DNA of 28,258 nt from contig DAOUMU010000299.1 in NCBI GenBank assembly GCA_034409055.1, positions 1-28,258 on the forward strand, in the 5' to 3' direction. Every line of letters starts with the position of its first letter. Position 1 is the stretch's first letter. Shown here piece by piece: positions 1-7,626 of the stretch. The stretch comes from DAOUMU01 sp034409055 (lineage in GTDB: Bacteria > Chloroflexota > Anaerolineae > 4572-78 > J111). Position numbers and translations under genes: made by a program. The notes below the pieces were generated by a model. It ran no database searches. It was not told the DNA's origin and saw nothing but the letters and a program-made list of their open reading frames with translations.

Positions 1-112
1 GTTTTGAGACCCTCAATTGTATCATATCAAGCCAGCAAAACCAGAATTTGACTGGAAAAATCGTTATTGCCATAAGGCCAAGAGTTTTTTGACAATCAAC
101 AAAAAATCTTAA

Positions 113-337
113 CTTGTAACAAATGCCGTTACCGGTGACGTGACCGACCAGGTCAAGCTGTGGGATGCAGGCACTGAAGTAAACCAGGAACCCGGCTTTG
201 GTCCAGACCAGGCGCCGCGCCAGACCGGGCCTGATACCGGTCCAGATGAAAATGGGGTGGTGCAAATTGTCTCAGGCGGATTCACTTACCCCCATACGGC
301 CGACCTTATTCGGGTGACACTCTCGGTAACACAGTAA
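113..337 (+). pseudogene. C-terminal remnant of a spondin_N domain protein
   Basis: The frame open from 113 to the stop at 335-337 reads VTGDVTDQVKLWDAGTEVNQ, then PGFGPDQAPRQTGPDTGP. That series is typical of the metal-binding end of bacterial spondin_N domains, which are secreted proteins of poorly known role. There is an in-frame stop at 110-112 and no N-terminal half of the domain, no signal peptide and no ribosome-binding site. A GTG at 140 would give only 65 residues. I therefore read it as the 3' stub of a deleted gene rather than a functional small protein. The family match is from memory of the motif, not from a search. Confidence 0.6.
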
Positions 338-372
338 ATGTATTGATCAAGATGATGGTGTACTGACGCAAT

Positions 373-446
373 CTTCCCGGAAGCTCGATTATTCCAGGCC
401 AGAATCGCCTATACAAGTAACTGCCTGAAGATCAGCTTCCGGGAAG
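373..446. repeat. Paired-palindrome inverted repeat
   Basis: Thirteen-base arms CTTCCCGGAAGCT (373-385) and AGCTTCCGGGAAG (434-446) are exact reverse complements separated by 48 bases. Each arm is itself nearly palindromic (CTTCC-C-GGAAG). It lies between the spondin remnant and the 3' end of the phosphatase gene. There is no T-run, so it is not a standard intrinsic terminator. The same two-palindromes-in-a-row architecture recurs at 4093-4142 and 18623-18672. Confidence 0.6.
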
Positions 447-485
447 GTGCCTCTCAGAAGAGTTCAGATAACACGAAAAAGAAAT

Positions 486-2018
486 TCACTTCTCCACAAC
501 ACATATGGCCAGCACCGTAAAATCATCGTGGATGTCTGCATTGCCGATAAAACCCATAACTGTGGTGACCAACCGGTCTACAGCCACCTGGGCACTGACG
601 TCAGCCGGTAGGCGCATAATTTCGGCTTGAAACCGTTCAAAGCCAAAAAGCTCACCCTGCTCATTGTGAGCTTCAACCAGTCCATCGCTGCTGAGAAGCA
701 GCAGATCGCCAGGACGCAGTGACAGGGTTTGGGGAATATAGTTATAACCCGGCCACATGCCTAACGGCATACCAAACACATCAATTTCACACAGGTGACT
801 ACCGCGTCGCAGGTAAGGGTAAACACCGCCCGCATTGGCTACCGTCAGATTCAACGAATTGGTATCCAAAATAAGATAACAGCAAGCCACGTTGATATAG
901 TTGGAGATAAAGCGGGCATACAGATCCTTGTTTAATCTGGTCAGCAATGTTTCCGGCTTGGTATGGGCATGGGCGTAGGCCTCCAGTAGCCCCACAGCCA
1001 GGGCGCCGGCCATAGCTGCCGGTGCGCCCTTGCCACTCACGTCACCCACGACAATGCCTTGCCGGCCATTCCCTAACCCAATACAGGTGTAAAAATCTCC
1101 GCCCATTTCGCGAGCTGGCTTCCAAAAAGCAGCCAACTCCAGATGAGGGAAATGGGGTAAGGCATCGGGGAAAAAACTGGCCTGAACCTGGCTGGCCAGA
1201 TTTAACTCGCGTTCCAGTTGGTCTTTATGCTGTTGTAGGGCTTGTCTGGATGAAAGCAGATTGGTTGCCATGTCATTAATGGTCTGCCCTAAAAAGGCAA
1301 TCTCTTGTGGTCCTGATGGCTCGACCCGGCTGGTTAAGTCAGTCCCAATCGCAGTTGTCGTCTCAACCAGATGGGACAGGGGCTTGGTGATGCTGCGGGT
1401 CATCAGCAAGCTGGTGGCTACACCAACAATGAGGGCCAGCCCGATAAAAATACTGACAATTATGACGGCGATGTCCTCAGTTTGACGGGCCTGGTTGATG
1501 ATATGCACGCTGGTGTCGCCTTGAACCTGGCTCAGGGTTTCGATCGCCTCAATCAGGTCATCCTGAGCCTTGACTCCTTCGTTGTCCCATATAAAACGGG
1601 CCGCACCGGGAAATTGGCTATCGTAGAGACGAAATACTTCTTGAGCTTTGCTGTCAAATGCAGTCTCAACAACCACCACAGCTTGCAAGGCCTGAATTTC
1701 TTTGGGCGTATGTAATAAGGCCGTCAGTTGATCAAAAACTTTATCGTAAGCAACCTCTTTATCCCGATATTCAACTAAAAATGTAGCGTTTCTCGTCTCC
1801 AGGTAGCGGCGCAGGGCATCGGTACGCTGAATGGCCAGGATTTCTAACTCCAGGGTCAACTTTTCGACGTTGCCTCGAGTTTGAATAACCTGACTCTGTC
1901 GTTTGCTAATATCATAGGCCCCTCTGCCCCCCACCCCAATCAGTAGGGCTAAGAAAAGGGTCAGGCCAAAACCGATCCCCACAATTTGTCCAATACGAAG
2001 GGTCCAGGCTCGTTTCAT
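486..2018 (-). CDS. Membrane-bound RsbU/SpoIIE-type PP2C phosphatase with HAMP domain
   Basis: This 510-residue protein has a first membrane helix at about 12-32, an extracytoplasmic helical sensor at about 33-182, a second helix at about 183-205, a HAMP linker (about 206-258) and a short coiled coil. The rest (about 295-508) is a SpoIIE/PP2C domain with the metal-binding acid motifs GGDFY (Asp308), GDVSGKG (Asp326), SSDGLVE (Asp445) and HDDFT (Asp498/499). The family dephosphorylates anti-sigma-factor antagonists (STAS proteins) in partner-switching pathways. No STAS or anti-sigma kinase gene is in the window. It starts 12 bp after the solute-binding protein gene, so the two are almost certainly co-transcribed. 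That suggests, by inference, that the binding protein feeds the sensor. The family call is secure and the signal is unknown. Confidence 0.9.
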   Translation of the reverse strand: MKRAWTLRIGQIVGIGFGLTLFLALLIGVGGRGAYDISKRQSQVIQTRGNVEKLTLELEILAIQRTDALRRYLETRNATFLVEYRDKEVAYDKVFDQLTALLHTPKEIQALQAVVVVETAFDSKAQEVFRLYDSQFPGAARFIWDNEGVKAQDDLIEAIETLSQVQGDTSVHIINQARQTEDIAVIIVSIFIGLALIVGVATSLLMTRSITKPLSHLVETTTAIGTDLTSRVEPSGPQEIAFLGQTINDMATNLLSSRQALQQHKDQLERELNLASQVQASFFPDALPHFPHLELAAFWKPAREMGGDFYTCIGLGNGRQGIVVGDVSGKGAPAAMAGALAVGLLEAYAHAHTKPETLLTRLNKDLYARFISNYINVACCYLILDTNSLNLTVANAGGVYPYLRRGSHLCEIDVFGMPLGMWPGYNYIPQTLSLRPGDLLLLSSDGLVEAHNEQGELFGFERFQAEIMRLPADVSAQVAVDRLVTTVMGFIGNADIHDDFTVLAICVVEK

Positions 2019-2030
2019 AGGTGGGTAGAG

Positions 2031-3338
2031 TTAAAGCTCTCCTCGACTGTTGGCAAGAATGTTTTTGATTTGAGGTAGCACCCCGTTAATGGCACTGGCT
2101 GCATCTTGCTCGCCGCGCCAGACGGGAACCAGAGCTTCATTCATCAAGCTCATAATTTCATCAGTGCCGGGAAAGGTAAAGTTGGGTTCGCCAATTTCGG
2201 CTTCATCCAAAAAAACCTGGGCATTATGCGGGGGCTGCTGCTCCATAAAAATTTCGGATTGGGCCACCGAGCGCCGGGCAGGCACGGCAATCCCTGCTTC
2301 GGCAAAGATAGCCTGCCCTTTGGGGCCGGCCAGAAACTTGAGAAATGTCCAGGCTGTATCGGGATGGGACGTGTTGGCGGCGATAACGTAGCCAGCCCCG
2401 GCCGTCAAGTTAGCCCGGCGCTGTCCCTTGGGTAAGCCAACCACGTTCCATTCAAAATCGTCAACCTCGGCAAAAGCAGGCACCAGGGCATGATTCCCAA
2501 AAGCCATAGCCAATTTACCATCAACAAACAGCGAGGCAATATCCGCCGAGTTGAGTTGTTCGTAGGGAGGAGTGACCTGATCGACGTTGGTCAGATCAGC
2601 CAGAAATTGCACTGCTTCGGCCGCCGCGGGCTTATCTAAATCTGTCTCGGTGGGAAAAAGCTTGTCGTCAAACACTTGGACTTCGTTTTGCCACATCCAG
2701 ATCATCCACCAGTCGTTGGGCTCGTAGGCAAAGCTGTATTCGGCCACGTTAGCTTCTTTGAGGGCCAGGGATGTTGTCCGTAAATCGTCCCAGGTCCAAC
2801 CTCTTTTGGGGAACGAGAGACCGGCCCGATTAAACAGGCGCTTATTGTAGAAAATGACTTTGGTATCGCTGTCGCGTGGTAAGCCGTAAATATCATCGCC
2901 AATCTTGAAGTGGATCAGCAAGCCAGGGAAAAAGTCTTCGAGACGATAGTTCTCGGCTTCCACCAGTGGCCTCAGATTCATAAAGTACCCCTTGGGCACA
3001 TCATTGACTGCTTCAGACCAGAAGAGGACATCCGGCACAGGCTCACCGGCATCAAATTTAGCCCGTAGTTCGGTGAAATAGTCACCCCAGGGGCGATGAA
3101 AGGTCTCAATGTGAATGTGGGGATGGTCAGCTTCAAAAATCTCGATGACCCGTTCGTTGATTTCCACTTCCCAAGGATCACCCCAAAAGGCCCAGGTAAT
3201 AGTGGTCATCTCGGGCACTGGGGTAGGGGTCAAGGTGGGCAAAGGGGCAGGGACGGATGAGGATTCCCCGGGCAAGCAAGCAGGCACCGTCATGAGTAGG
3301 ACGACCAAGAAACAAATGGGGACAAGATAAGCGCGCAT
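2031..3338 (-). CDS. Extracellular solute-binding lipoprotein (ABC family 1, sugar type)
   Basis: This is a 435-residue precursor. An N-terminal hydrophobic stretch ends in a lipobox VPAC with Cys21 as lipidation site, followed by a Pro/Thr-rich tether. The mature part begins with ITWAFWGDPWEVE and carries family-1 features: a FEADHPHI segment, GDDIYGLPRDSDTKVIFYNK, a hinge around WTWDDL, and GAGYVIAANTSHPDTAWTFLKFL. The family binds oligosaccharides or polyols outside the cell and delivers them to an ABC permease. No permease or ATPase gene is adjacent. Instead the next gene, 12 bp on, is a membrane RsbU-type phosphatase, which points to sensing rather than uptake. The Shine-Dalgarno GGGAGAA sits 5 nt before the ATG. 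lspA, the enzyme that would process its lipoprotein signal, lies just upstream. The ligand is not predictable. Confidence 0.9.
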   Translation of the reverse strand: MRAYLVPICFLVVLLMTVPACLPGESSSVPAPLPTLTPTPVPEMTTITWAFWGDPWEVEINERVIEIFEADHPHIHIETFHRPWGDYFTELRAKFDAGEPVPDVLFWSEAVNDVPKGYFMNLRPLVEAENYRLEDFFPGLLIHFKIGDDIYGLPRDSDTKVIFYNKRLFNRAGLSFPKRGWTWDDLRTTSLALKEANVAEYSFAYEPNDWWMIWMWQNEVQVFDDKLFPTETDLDKPAAAEAVQFLADLTNVDQVTPPYEQLNSADIASLFVDGKLAMAFGNHALVPAFAEVDDFEWNVVGLPKGQRRANLTAGAGYVIAANTSHPDTAWTFLKFLAGPKGQAIFAEAGIAVPARRSVAQSEIFMEQQPPHNAQVFLDEAEIGEPNFTFPGTDEIMSLMNEALVPVWRGEQDAASAINGVLPQIKNILANSRGEL

Positions 3339-3388
3339 AGTTTTCTCCCTGATTATCCGTATAAAGTTTGTAAATAGCTTTTGGCCGG

Positions 3389-3415
3389 ATTATACAACAA
3401 CCAACAATATTTCAA
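3389..3415 (-). promoter_or_regulatory. Candidate promoter for the binding protein-phosphatase pair
   Basis: On the minus strand TTGAAA (3410-3415) and TATAAT (3389-3394) are separated by 15 bp. This is short, but both boxes are good. It lies in the 109-bp gap between lspA and the solute-binding protein, leaving a leader of about 45 nt. It would let this pair be expressed apart from lspA. Confidence 0.4.
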
Positions 3416-3447
3416 CCACTCAGATAGAGCCGATGGACTATTGTTAC

Positions 3448-3960
3448 TTACTTTCGGGAGAAGGGGCCACCGGGCTGCCCGGTATTTGCACCCTGAGCAT
3501 CATGGTTCAAACTGGTCAACATCAAATAGACGAGACCCAGGGCAATAAAGCTATCGGCTAGATTGAAGGTAGGCCAACGTGTCACCCCCAGGCCTACGTC
3601 TAAAAAGTCGGTCACGCGACCATCTGGTATGCGGTCAGCAAAGTTAGCTATGCCACCCCCAAGCAACAAGCCGATTGGCCACCCTGCTCCGGCTGGGATT
3701 TCACCGGTACGCAGGGCGTTTATTAACCAGACTACCAAGCCCAGAATGACAATCCCGGTGACAATCAATGGCCAGGAACCACCATTGGCAAACAGGCCAA
3801 AAGCCACCCCAGTATTGTAGCTTAACGCTAAACGGAAAAACTGTCCAATAACTGGTACAGGCTGACCGAAATGAAGCGCTCGCTCAGCCCATACTTTGGT
3901 CAGCCCATCCAGGGCCAGAGCGATAAGCAGAGCCAGTATTAGTCGAAACCATACTTTCAT
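3448..3960 (-). CDS. lspA: Lipoprotein signal peptidase (signal peptidase II)
   Basis: This 170-residue, four-helix membrane protein cleaves the signal peptide of diacylglyceryl-modified prolipoproteins. Visible family motifs are the N-terminal DGLTKVWAE, YNTGVAFGLF, GGGIANFADRIPDGRVTDF and FNLADSFI. The two catalytic aspartates should be Asp118 (VTDF) and Asp136 (FNLAD), with the usual spacing between them. Length fits the family. It is the first gene of a minus-strand run leading into a lipoprotein-type binding protein, a likely client. There is no clear Shine-Dalgarno before the ATG. A promoter is visible 36-63 bp upstream. Confidence 0.96.
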   Translation of the reverse strand: MKVWFRLILALLIALALDGLTKVWAERALHFGQPVPVIGQFFRLALSYNTGVAFGLFANGGSWPLIVTGIVILGLVVWLINALRTGEIPAGAGWPIGLLLGGGIANFADRIPDGRVTDFLDVGLGVTRWPTFNLADSFIALGLVYLMLTSLNHDAQGANTGQPGGPFSRK

Positions 3961-3995
3961 AGGTATTTTGAAGAAACTGAAACTTTACTTTACTA

Positions 3996-4023
3996 ATGTT
4001 ATCCTACAAAAAGAAGCTGTCAA
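3996..4023 (-). promoter_or_regulatory. Promoter of lspA
   Basis: On the minus strand TTGACA (4018-4023), a 16-bp spacer and TAACAT (3996-4001) give a leader of about 30 nt before the lspA ATG. The -35 box is exact. It is the only such pair in this gap on that strand. Confidence 0.55.
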
Positions 4024-4092
4024 GTTTGACGGTAGCCTTATTTACCGGAGAGGCCAATCAAGGCGATTATTTGGGGCTGTTTCAGATAAATT

Positions 4093-4142
4093 GTAGGTCA
4101 AGCTGCTAGCTTGGCTCGGGGACAAGTTAGCAACTTGCCCTA
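4093..4142. repeat. Double-palindrome intergenic repeat
   Basis: Two short palindromes, CAAGCTGCTAGCTTG (4099-4113) and CAAGTTAGCAACTTG (4123-4137), sit 9 bp apart. They are flanked by GTAGG on the left and CCCTAT on the right, so the whole block is also an imperfect inverted repeat. The palindrome at 22375-22400 has the same GTAGG...CCTAC frame. This looks like a REP-like dispersed element between lspA and the CbiM gene. Confidence 0.55.
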
Positions 4143-4165
4143 TATTAAAAAACACCTTCAGTTGT

Positions 4166-4194
4166 TTGACAATCCTTTTGACATCAGCTAAAAT
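4166..4194 (+). promoter_or_regulatory. Promoter of the CbiM gene
   Basis: TTGACA (4166-4171), an exact 17-bp spacer and TAAAAT (4189-4194) lie about 80 bp before the start codon. A second TTGACA at 4178-4183 pairs less well, with TACACT 15 bp away. This is a near-consensus housekeeping promoter. Confidence 0.7.
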
Positions 4195-4202
4195 ATGATA
4201 CA

Positions 4203-4220
4203 CTTGCAAATAATCGCAAG
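4203..4220. promoter_or_regulatory. Candidate operator downstream of the CbiM promoter
   Basis: The 18-bp near-palindrome CTTGCAAATAATCGCAAG starts 8 bp after the -10 box, around the expected transcription start. A repressor bound there would block initiation. By analogy a metal-responsive Fur- or NikR-family regulator is plausible, but the sequence does not match a consensus I can name with confidence. No regulator gene is adjacent. Confidence 0.4.
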
Positions 4221-4274
4221 AACATCTTAATGCAACAAGAAGTATTGTATTAAAGAGTTTTTGAGGAGGTTTAT

Positions 4275-5288
4275 ATGTTGTTCTCACCTATTATACCCAA
4301 GGCCTGGCATGTTGCTCACGATCCGGCCTTGCACATTCCCGATGGTTTTCTAAATCTGACCATCTCGATCATTTTCTGGATCATAACCGTTATCCTGATC
4401 ACTATGGCAGTTCGGCGAACGCAAGGTGAGCTTGGTGAGCGCCGGATTCCGCTGATGGGCATCATGGCCGCTTTTATCTTCGCCGGGCAGATGATCAACT
4501 TCCCCATAGCCGGAGGAACATCAGGCCACTTTCTGGGGGGAGCTCTGGCGGCGATGGTGCTCGGTCCCTGGGCCGGTATGCTGGTTATGACCAGTGTTAT
4601 CGCTCTACAGGCGCTGCTCTTTCAAGACGGGGGACTGTTGGTGATGGGAGCGAATATTTTCAATATGGGCTTGGTCACGGCCTTAATTGGCTATGGTCTC
4701 TATCGGGGCGTGGCCGGACAAAGTCAAGGCGTGCGCTTTACCGTGGCCGGTATTGCCGCCTGGCTTTCGGTCATGGCCGGAGCCCTGTTCACCGGCTTAC
4801 AACTCTGGCTCAGTGGTACGTCCCCCCTGGGTATCGTCATGCCGGCGATGTTGGGCGTACATCTCCTCATTGGTCTCGGTGAGGCGCTGATTACAGTCGC
4901 TGCGCTGACCTTTATCACCCGGACACGTCCCGACCTGCTAGGAGCAGAAACGATCAAAGCGCGGGGAGGAGTTGGTTGGGTTGTTGGCGGGCTGATCATT
5001 GCCCTGATGGTGGTGCTGTTCTCGCCCCTGGCTTCAGGTGATCCGGATGGGCTGGAACGCGTGGCCCAAGACCTGGGCTTTATTAAGCAAGGAGTTGATG
5101 CTCCCTATGAAATCTTGCCCGACTACACCATTCCCTTACTGGGTGAAACCGGCCTGTCTACCATTATAGCCGGAGTGATTGGCGCGCTGGTCGTGGCTGC
5201 CGTAACCGTTGGGGTGGGACGTGCCCTGCGTCGTGCCGCTTCACCTATCGCCGAGAGTTCGGCCACGTCGACTCCTGGGAGCAGGTAA
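4275..5288 (+). CDS. CbiM-type ECF metal transporter subunit with PDGLE (CbiN-like) domain
   Basis: This 337-residue multi-pass membrane protein has the nickel/cobalt S-component signatures HIPDGFL (His20), AGQMINFPIAGGTSGHFLGG (His85), FNMGLV and GVHLLIGLGEALIT. They are followed by a C-terminal ASGDPDGLE motif and a last membrane helix, i.e. a CbiM-CbiN-type fusion. In NikM/CbiM the metal is held by the N-terminal Met1-His2 and by His67. Here both histidines are shifted by exactly 18 residues. A TTG codon at 4329-4331 directly before His20 would restore the canonical Met-His start. However, the ATG at 4275 has an ideal AGGAGG 5 nt upstream, so I keep it. No T-component or ATPase genes are present. 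The stop codon abuts the stop of the convergent sbcD gene. Confidence 0.88.
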   Translation: MLFSPIIPKAWHVAHDPALHIPDGFLNLTISIIFWIITVILITMAVRRTQGELGERRIPLMGIMAAFIFAGQMINFPIAGGTSGHFLGGALAAMVLGPWAGMLVMTSVIALQALLFQDGGLLVMGANIFNMGLVTALIGYGLYRGVAGQSQGVRFTVAGIAAWLSVMAGALFTGLQLWLSGTSPLGIVMPAMLGVHLLIGLGEALITVAALTFITRTRPDLLGAETIKARGGVGWVVGGLIIALMVVLFSPLASGDPDGLERVAQDLGFIKQGVDAPYEILPDYTIPLLGETGLSTIIAGVIGALVVAAVTVGVGRALRRAASPIAESSATSTPGSR

Positions 5289-6524
5289 CTATTCTTCTCC
5301 TCTGAAAATTACTTCCGCGTAGCGCAACAATTCAGCTTTGCGCTCCTCGGGCGTATTCTTTGAGTCCAGATAAAGCTCCAGGGCCTCTTGGGGGGTTAGC
5401 TCTTCAGCCGCAATGCCGCCGAGCCGAAGCCGTTGTTGTCGCTCAATGTCGCGTACAATGCTGGCAACGTAGCTAGCCCCTCGCAACGCCTGACGGATTG
5501 GTTTATCATCCAGCAACATCTCCTGGGCTTCGGTGGCCTTAATGATGACCCGCACAATGGCCCCTTCAACCCGATGTTGCTCTAACTCATCTAAAATATC
5601 GAGCATAGGGTCATCGGATTGAGTGATATCCAGGCGAATCGTCAAAAAGCGACGCGCATCGACCGGGATAAATTCCCACTCGGCATGTCCGCGCTCGAGC
5701 TGAACCATAACCAAACCCTTACGCTCCCCCTCTTCGCTAAAGTCAATCCGCTCCAAACTACCCGGATAAACAATGGGGGGATGCTGGCCGTTGTTGAGTT
5801 CCTGATGTTTATGAATGTGCCCCAGAGCCACGTAATCCCAAATCGGATCGACCAGGAGGCTCTTGAGCACCACCACGTCACGGCCAATCATCACGCTTTG
5901 CTCGCTACCCTGTTTAGCTTCACTCACGGACAGGTGAGCAGTCAGGACGGCGGGGAGATCAGGTCGCTCTTTAACCTCGGCGGCTAGGTCTACCAGGTTC
6001 ATACCCACAATACGCCCTATTTCCATATCCAAATCATCCAGGGTCATATTTCGATATTGATCACGAGCCAACAGACGACTACGCTGAGGATAGGGCATTG
6101 TCGCTACTTGCAAAAGCTGCCCCCGCCGGCAAGTAATTTGGTACACTGTTTCCCGGTCGGCCACAATGACTCCCGGCACATCTAACACCCCAAAAATCTC
6201 CAGGCTACTGGCAGCTCGATCAGCCGTGGCCATATCGTGATTGCCCACCAACAAGATCACCGGCACGCCCGCATCAGCCAGACGTTTAATACGACGGGCA
6301 AACTCGCGCTGAAAGGTGGGATTGGGCCGCTGGTTTTTGTAAGCATCGCCAGCGAAGATGCACACATCGACATCCCGCTCCAGGGCAATATCAATCACCT
6401 GACTCAACCGTCGCAAAAAATCAACCACCCGGCTATTCAAACCAGATTTAGAGTCAAGCCGTCCGTAATTTTCCATACCAATGTGGATGTCGGCCAAGTG
6501 AAGTAGATTTATCGGTTGAGTCAT
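5289..6524 (-). CDS. sbcD: SbcD/Mre11-type DNA repair exonuclease
   Basis: This 411-residue metallophosphoesterase has the full Mre11-family motif series: DIHIG (Asp12, His14), GDAY (Asp60), GNHD (95-97), TAHLSV (His197) and GHIHKH (His236, His238), followed by YPGSLERIDF. The family binds two Mn ions and, with the SbcC/Rad50 ATPase, degrades or nicks DNA ends and hairpins. No sbcC/rad50 gene is visible here, which leaves the partner open. It is the last gene of a tight minus-strand operon (18 bp after the M28 gene). The C-terminal part (about 280-411) is helical and charged and would be the capping/partner-binding region. The exact subgroup (SbcD or a YhaO-like form) is uncertain. Confidence 0.87.
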   Translation of the reverse strand: MTQPINLLHLADIHIGMENYGRLDSKSGLNSRVVDFLRRLSQVIDIALERDVDVCIFAGDAYKNQRPNPTFQREFARRIKRLADAGVPVILLVGNHDMATADRAASSLEIFGVLDVPGVIVADRETVYQITCRRGQLLQVATMPYPQRSRLLARDQYRNMTLDDLDMEIGRIVGMNLVDLAAEVKERPDLPAVLTAHLSVSEAKQGSEQSVMIGRDVVVLKSLLVDPIWDYVALGHIHKHQELNNGQHPPIVYPGSLERIDFSEEGERKGLVMVQLERGHAEWEFIPVDARRFLTIRLDITQSDDPMLDILDELEQHRVEGAIVRVIIKATEAQEMLLDDKPIRQALRGASYVASIVRDIERQQRLRLGGIAAEELTPQEALELYLDSKNTPEERKAELLRYAEVIFRGEE

Positions 6525-6542
6525 AAGTCAAATCCAGTTGGT

Positions 6543-7619
6543 TTATTGTTTTTCCTCTAACCACACTTCCAGGGTTCGCCCCACATGCTCCAAGCTTTCG
6601 GGAGCCACCTTGTCTGCCGTGTCGGCTATGGTGTGCCAGTAGGGATAATCAAAATCGATGATATCAATAGCCGGAATACCACGCTCCAAAAAGGGAAGAT
6701 GGTCATCAATGATGGTGTGCTTCAGTTCGGGGATAAAGTAAGCCTCGTAGCCCAACTCGGCGGCAATCGTCCAGATCTCACTGCGGAGGGCCTCAGTTGA
6801 ATTGCGTTCAAAATAGATATTTTGGTCGGCGTCACCAATCATGTCCACGACGATAACTCTCTGGGGATTAACCGATAGATTCTCGGCCATGTGACGAGCT
6901 CCTACAGAAAACGGCCAATCAGCCAGGCGACCTCTATCCTCGGCATCAAAAAAGGTTAGCCACACTTCGTTTTTGAGCTTGTCGATTTCAAGCACACGGG
7001 CCAATTCCAGCAGAACGGCCACCCCACTGGCACCATCGTTAGCCCCAAGAATCCACTCACCACGTTGGGTCGGCTCTGGCTCGTGGTCAGCAGCCGGCCG
7101 CGTATCGTAGTGAGCCCCTAAAATAATAATCGGCCCGCTGCCCCGCTTACCAACAATGTTCCGTCCTTTCACGCCTTTGAAGATAAATTCCTGGGTTTCA
7201 GCGGGCCAGCCTACCTTGCCCAATTCGGTCATAATAAAATCGCCGGTGGCCCAACCTGCTTCCGAGCCTGTGGGGCGGGGGCCAATTTCGACCTGGGCCA
7301 GCACGTGTTGATAGGCTATCTCACCATCAAATATGGGGGGGACCGGGGAAGGGGTTGAAGTGGGAGTGGATGTGGGCGGAGCAACTGTTGCGGTCGGCAC
7401 GATCACCGTTGGGGAGGCCAGCGGAAAACTTTGTTGGGTAGCAGAGGGTGAAGGCGAAGGGATCGCTGTGAGGACCGTCGTCTGAGCGGCCGAAGTCTCC
7501 GGGCGACTCGGCGGTGGGGCAGGGGCGGTCAGAAAGTTGACAATACCAACGATGAGTAAGGCGATACCGGCTAAGATAACGACAGGAAAGGTCCAACTGG
7601 GCAGACGATTGTTTCTCAA
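6543..7619 (-). CDS. Membrane-anchored M28 metallopeptidase, glutaminyl-cyclase-like
   Basis: The likely start is the TTG at 7619-7617 (MRNNRLPSWTFP), 7 bp after the ricT stop. The longer frame to 7724 runs inside ricT and gives a basic non-domain extension, so I reject it. The 358-residue product has one N-terminal membrane helix, a Pro/Ser/Thr-rich stalk and an extracellular zinc domain. Metal ligands are visible in GAHYDTRP (His170), GANDGASG (Asp195), FFDAED (Glu227/Asp228), VVDMIGD (Asp259) and YWHTIADT (His329). The DMIGD, DDHLPFLERGIP and WHT pattern resembles glutaminyl cyclases more than aminopeptidases of M28. Those enzymes convert N-terminal Gln to pyroglutamate. Whether this one cyclises or hydrolyses is not decided by sequence alone. 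Confidence 0.82.
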   Translation of the reverse strand: MRNNRLPSWTFPVVILAGIALLIVGIVNFLTAPAPPPSRPETSAAQTTVLTAIPSPSPSATQQSFPLASPTVIVPTATVAPPTSTPTSTPSPVPPIFDGEIAYQHVLAQVEIGPRPTGSEAGWATGDFIMTELGKVGWPAETQEFIFKGVKGRNIVGKRGSGPIIILGAHYDTRPAADHEPEPTQRGEWILGANDGASGVAVLLELARVLEIDKLKNEVWLTFFDAEDRGRLADWPFSVGARHMAENLSVNPQRVIVVDMIGDADQNIYFERNSTEALRSEIWTIAAELGYEAYFIPELKHTIIDDHLPFLERGIPAIDIIDFDYPYWHTIADTADKVAPESLEHVGRTLEVWLEEKQ

Positions 7620-7626
7620 CGTTGAT

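Noticed and set aside
373..446. Intrinsic terminator of the phosphatase gene
   Set aside because: The 48-base spacer and the lack of a T-run on the minus strand argue against it.
4140..4274. Cobalamin riboswitch before the CbiM gene
   Set aside because: The leader of about 70 nt is too short and lacks the conserved B12-box text.
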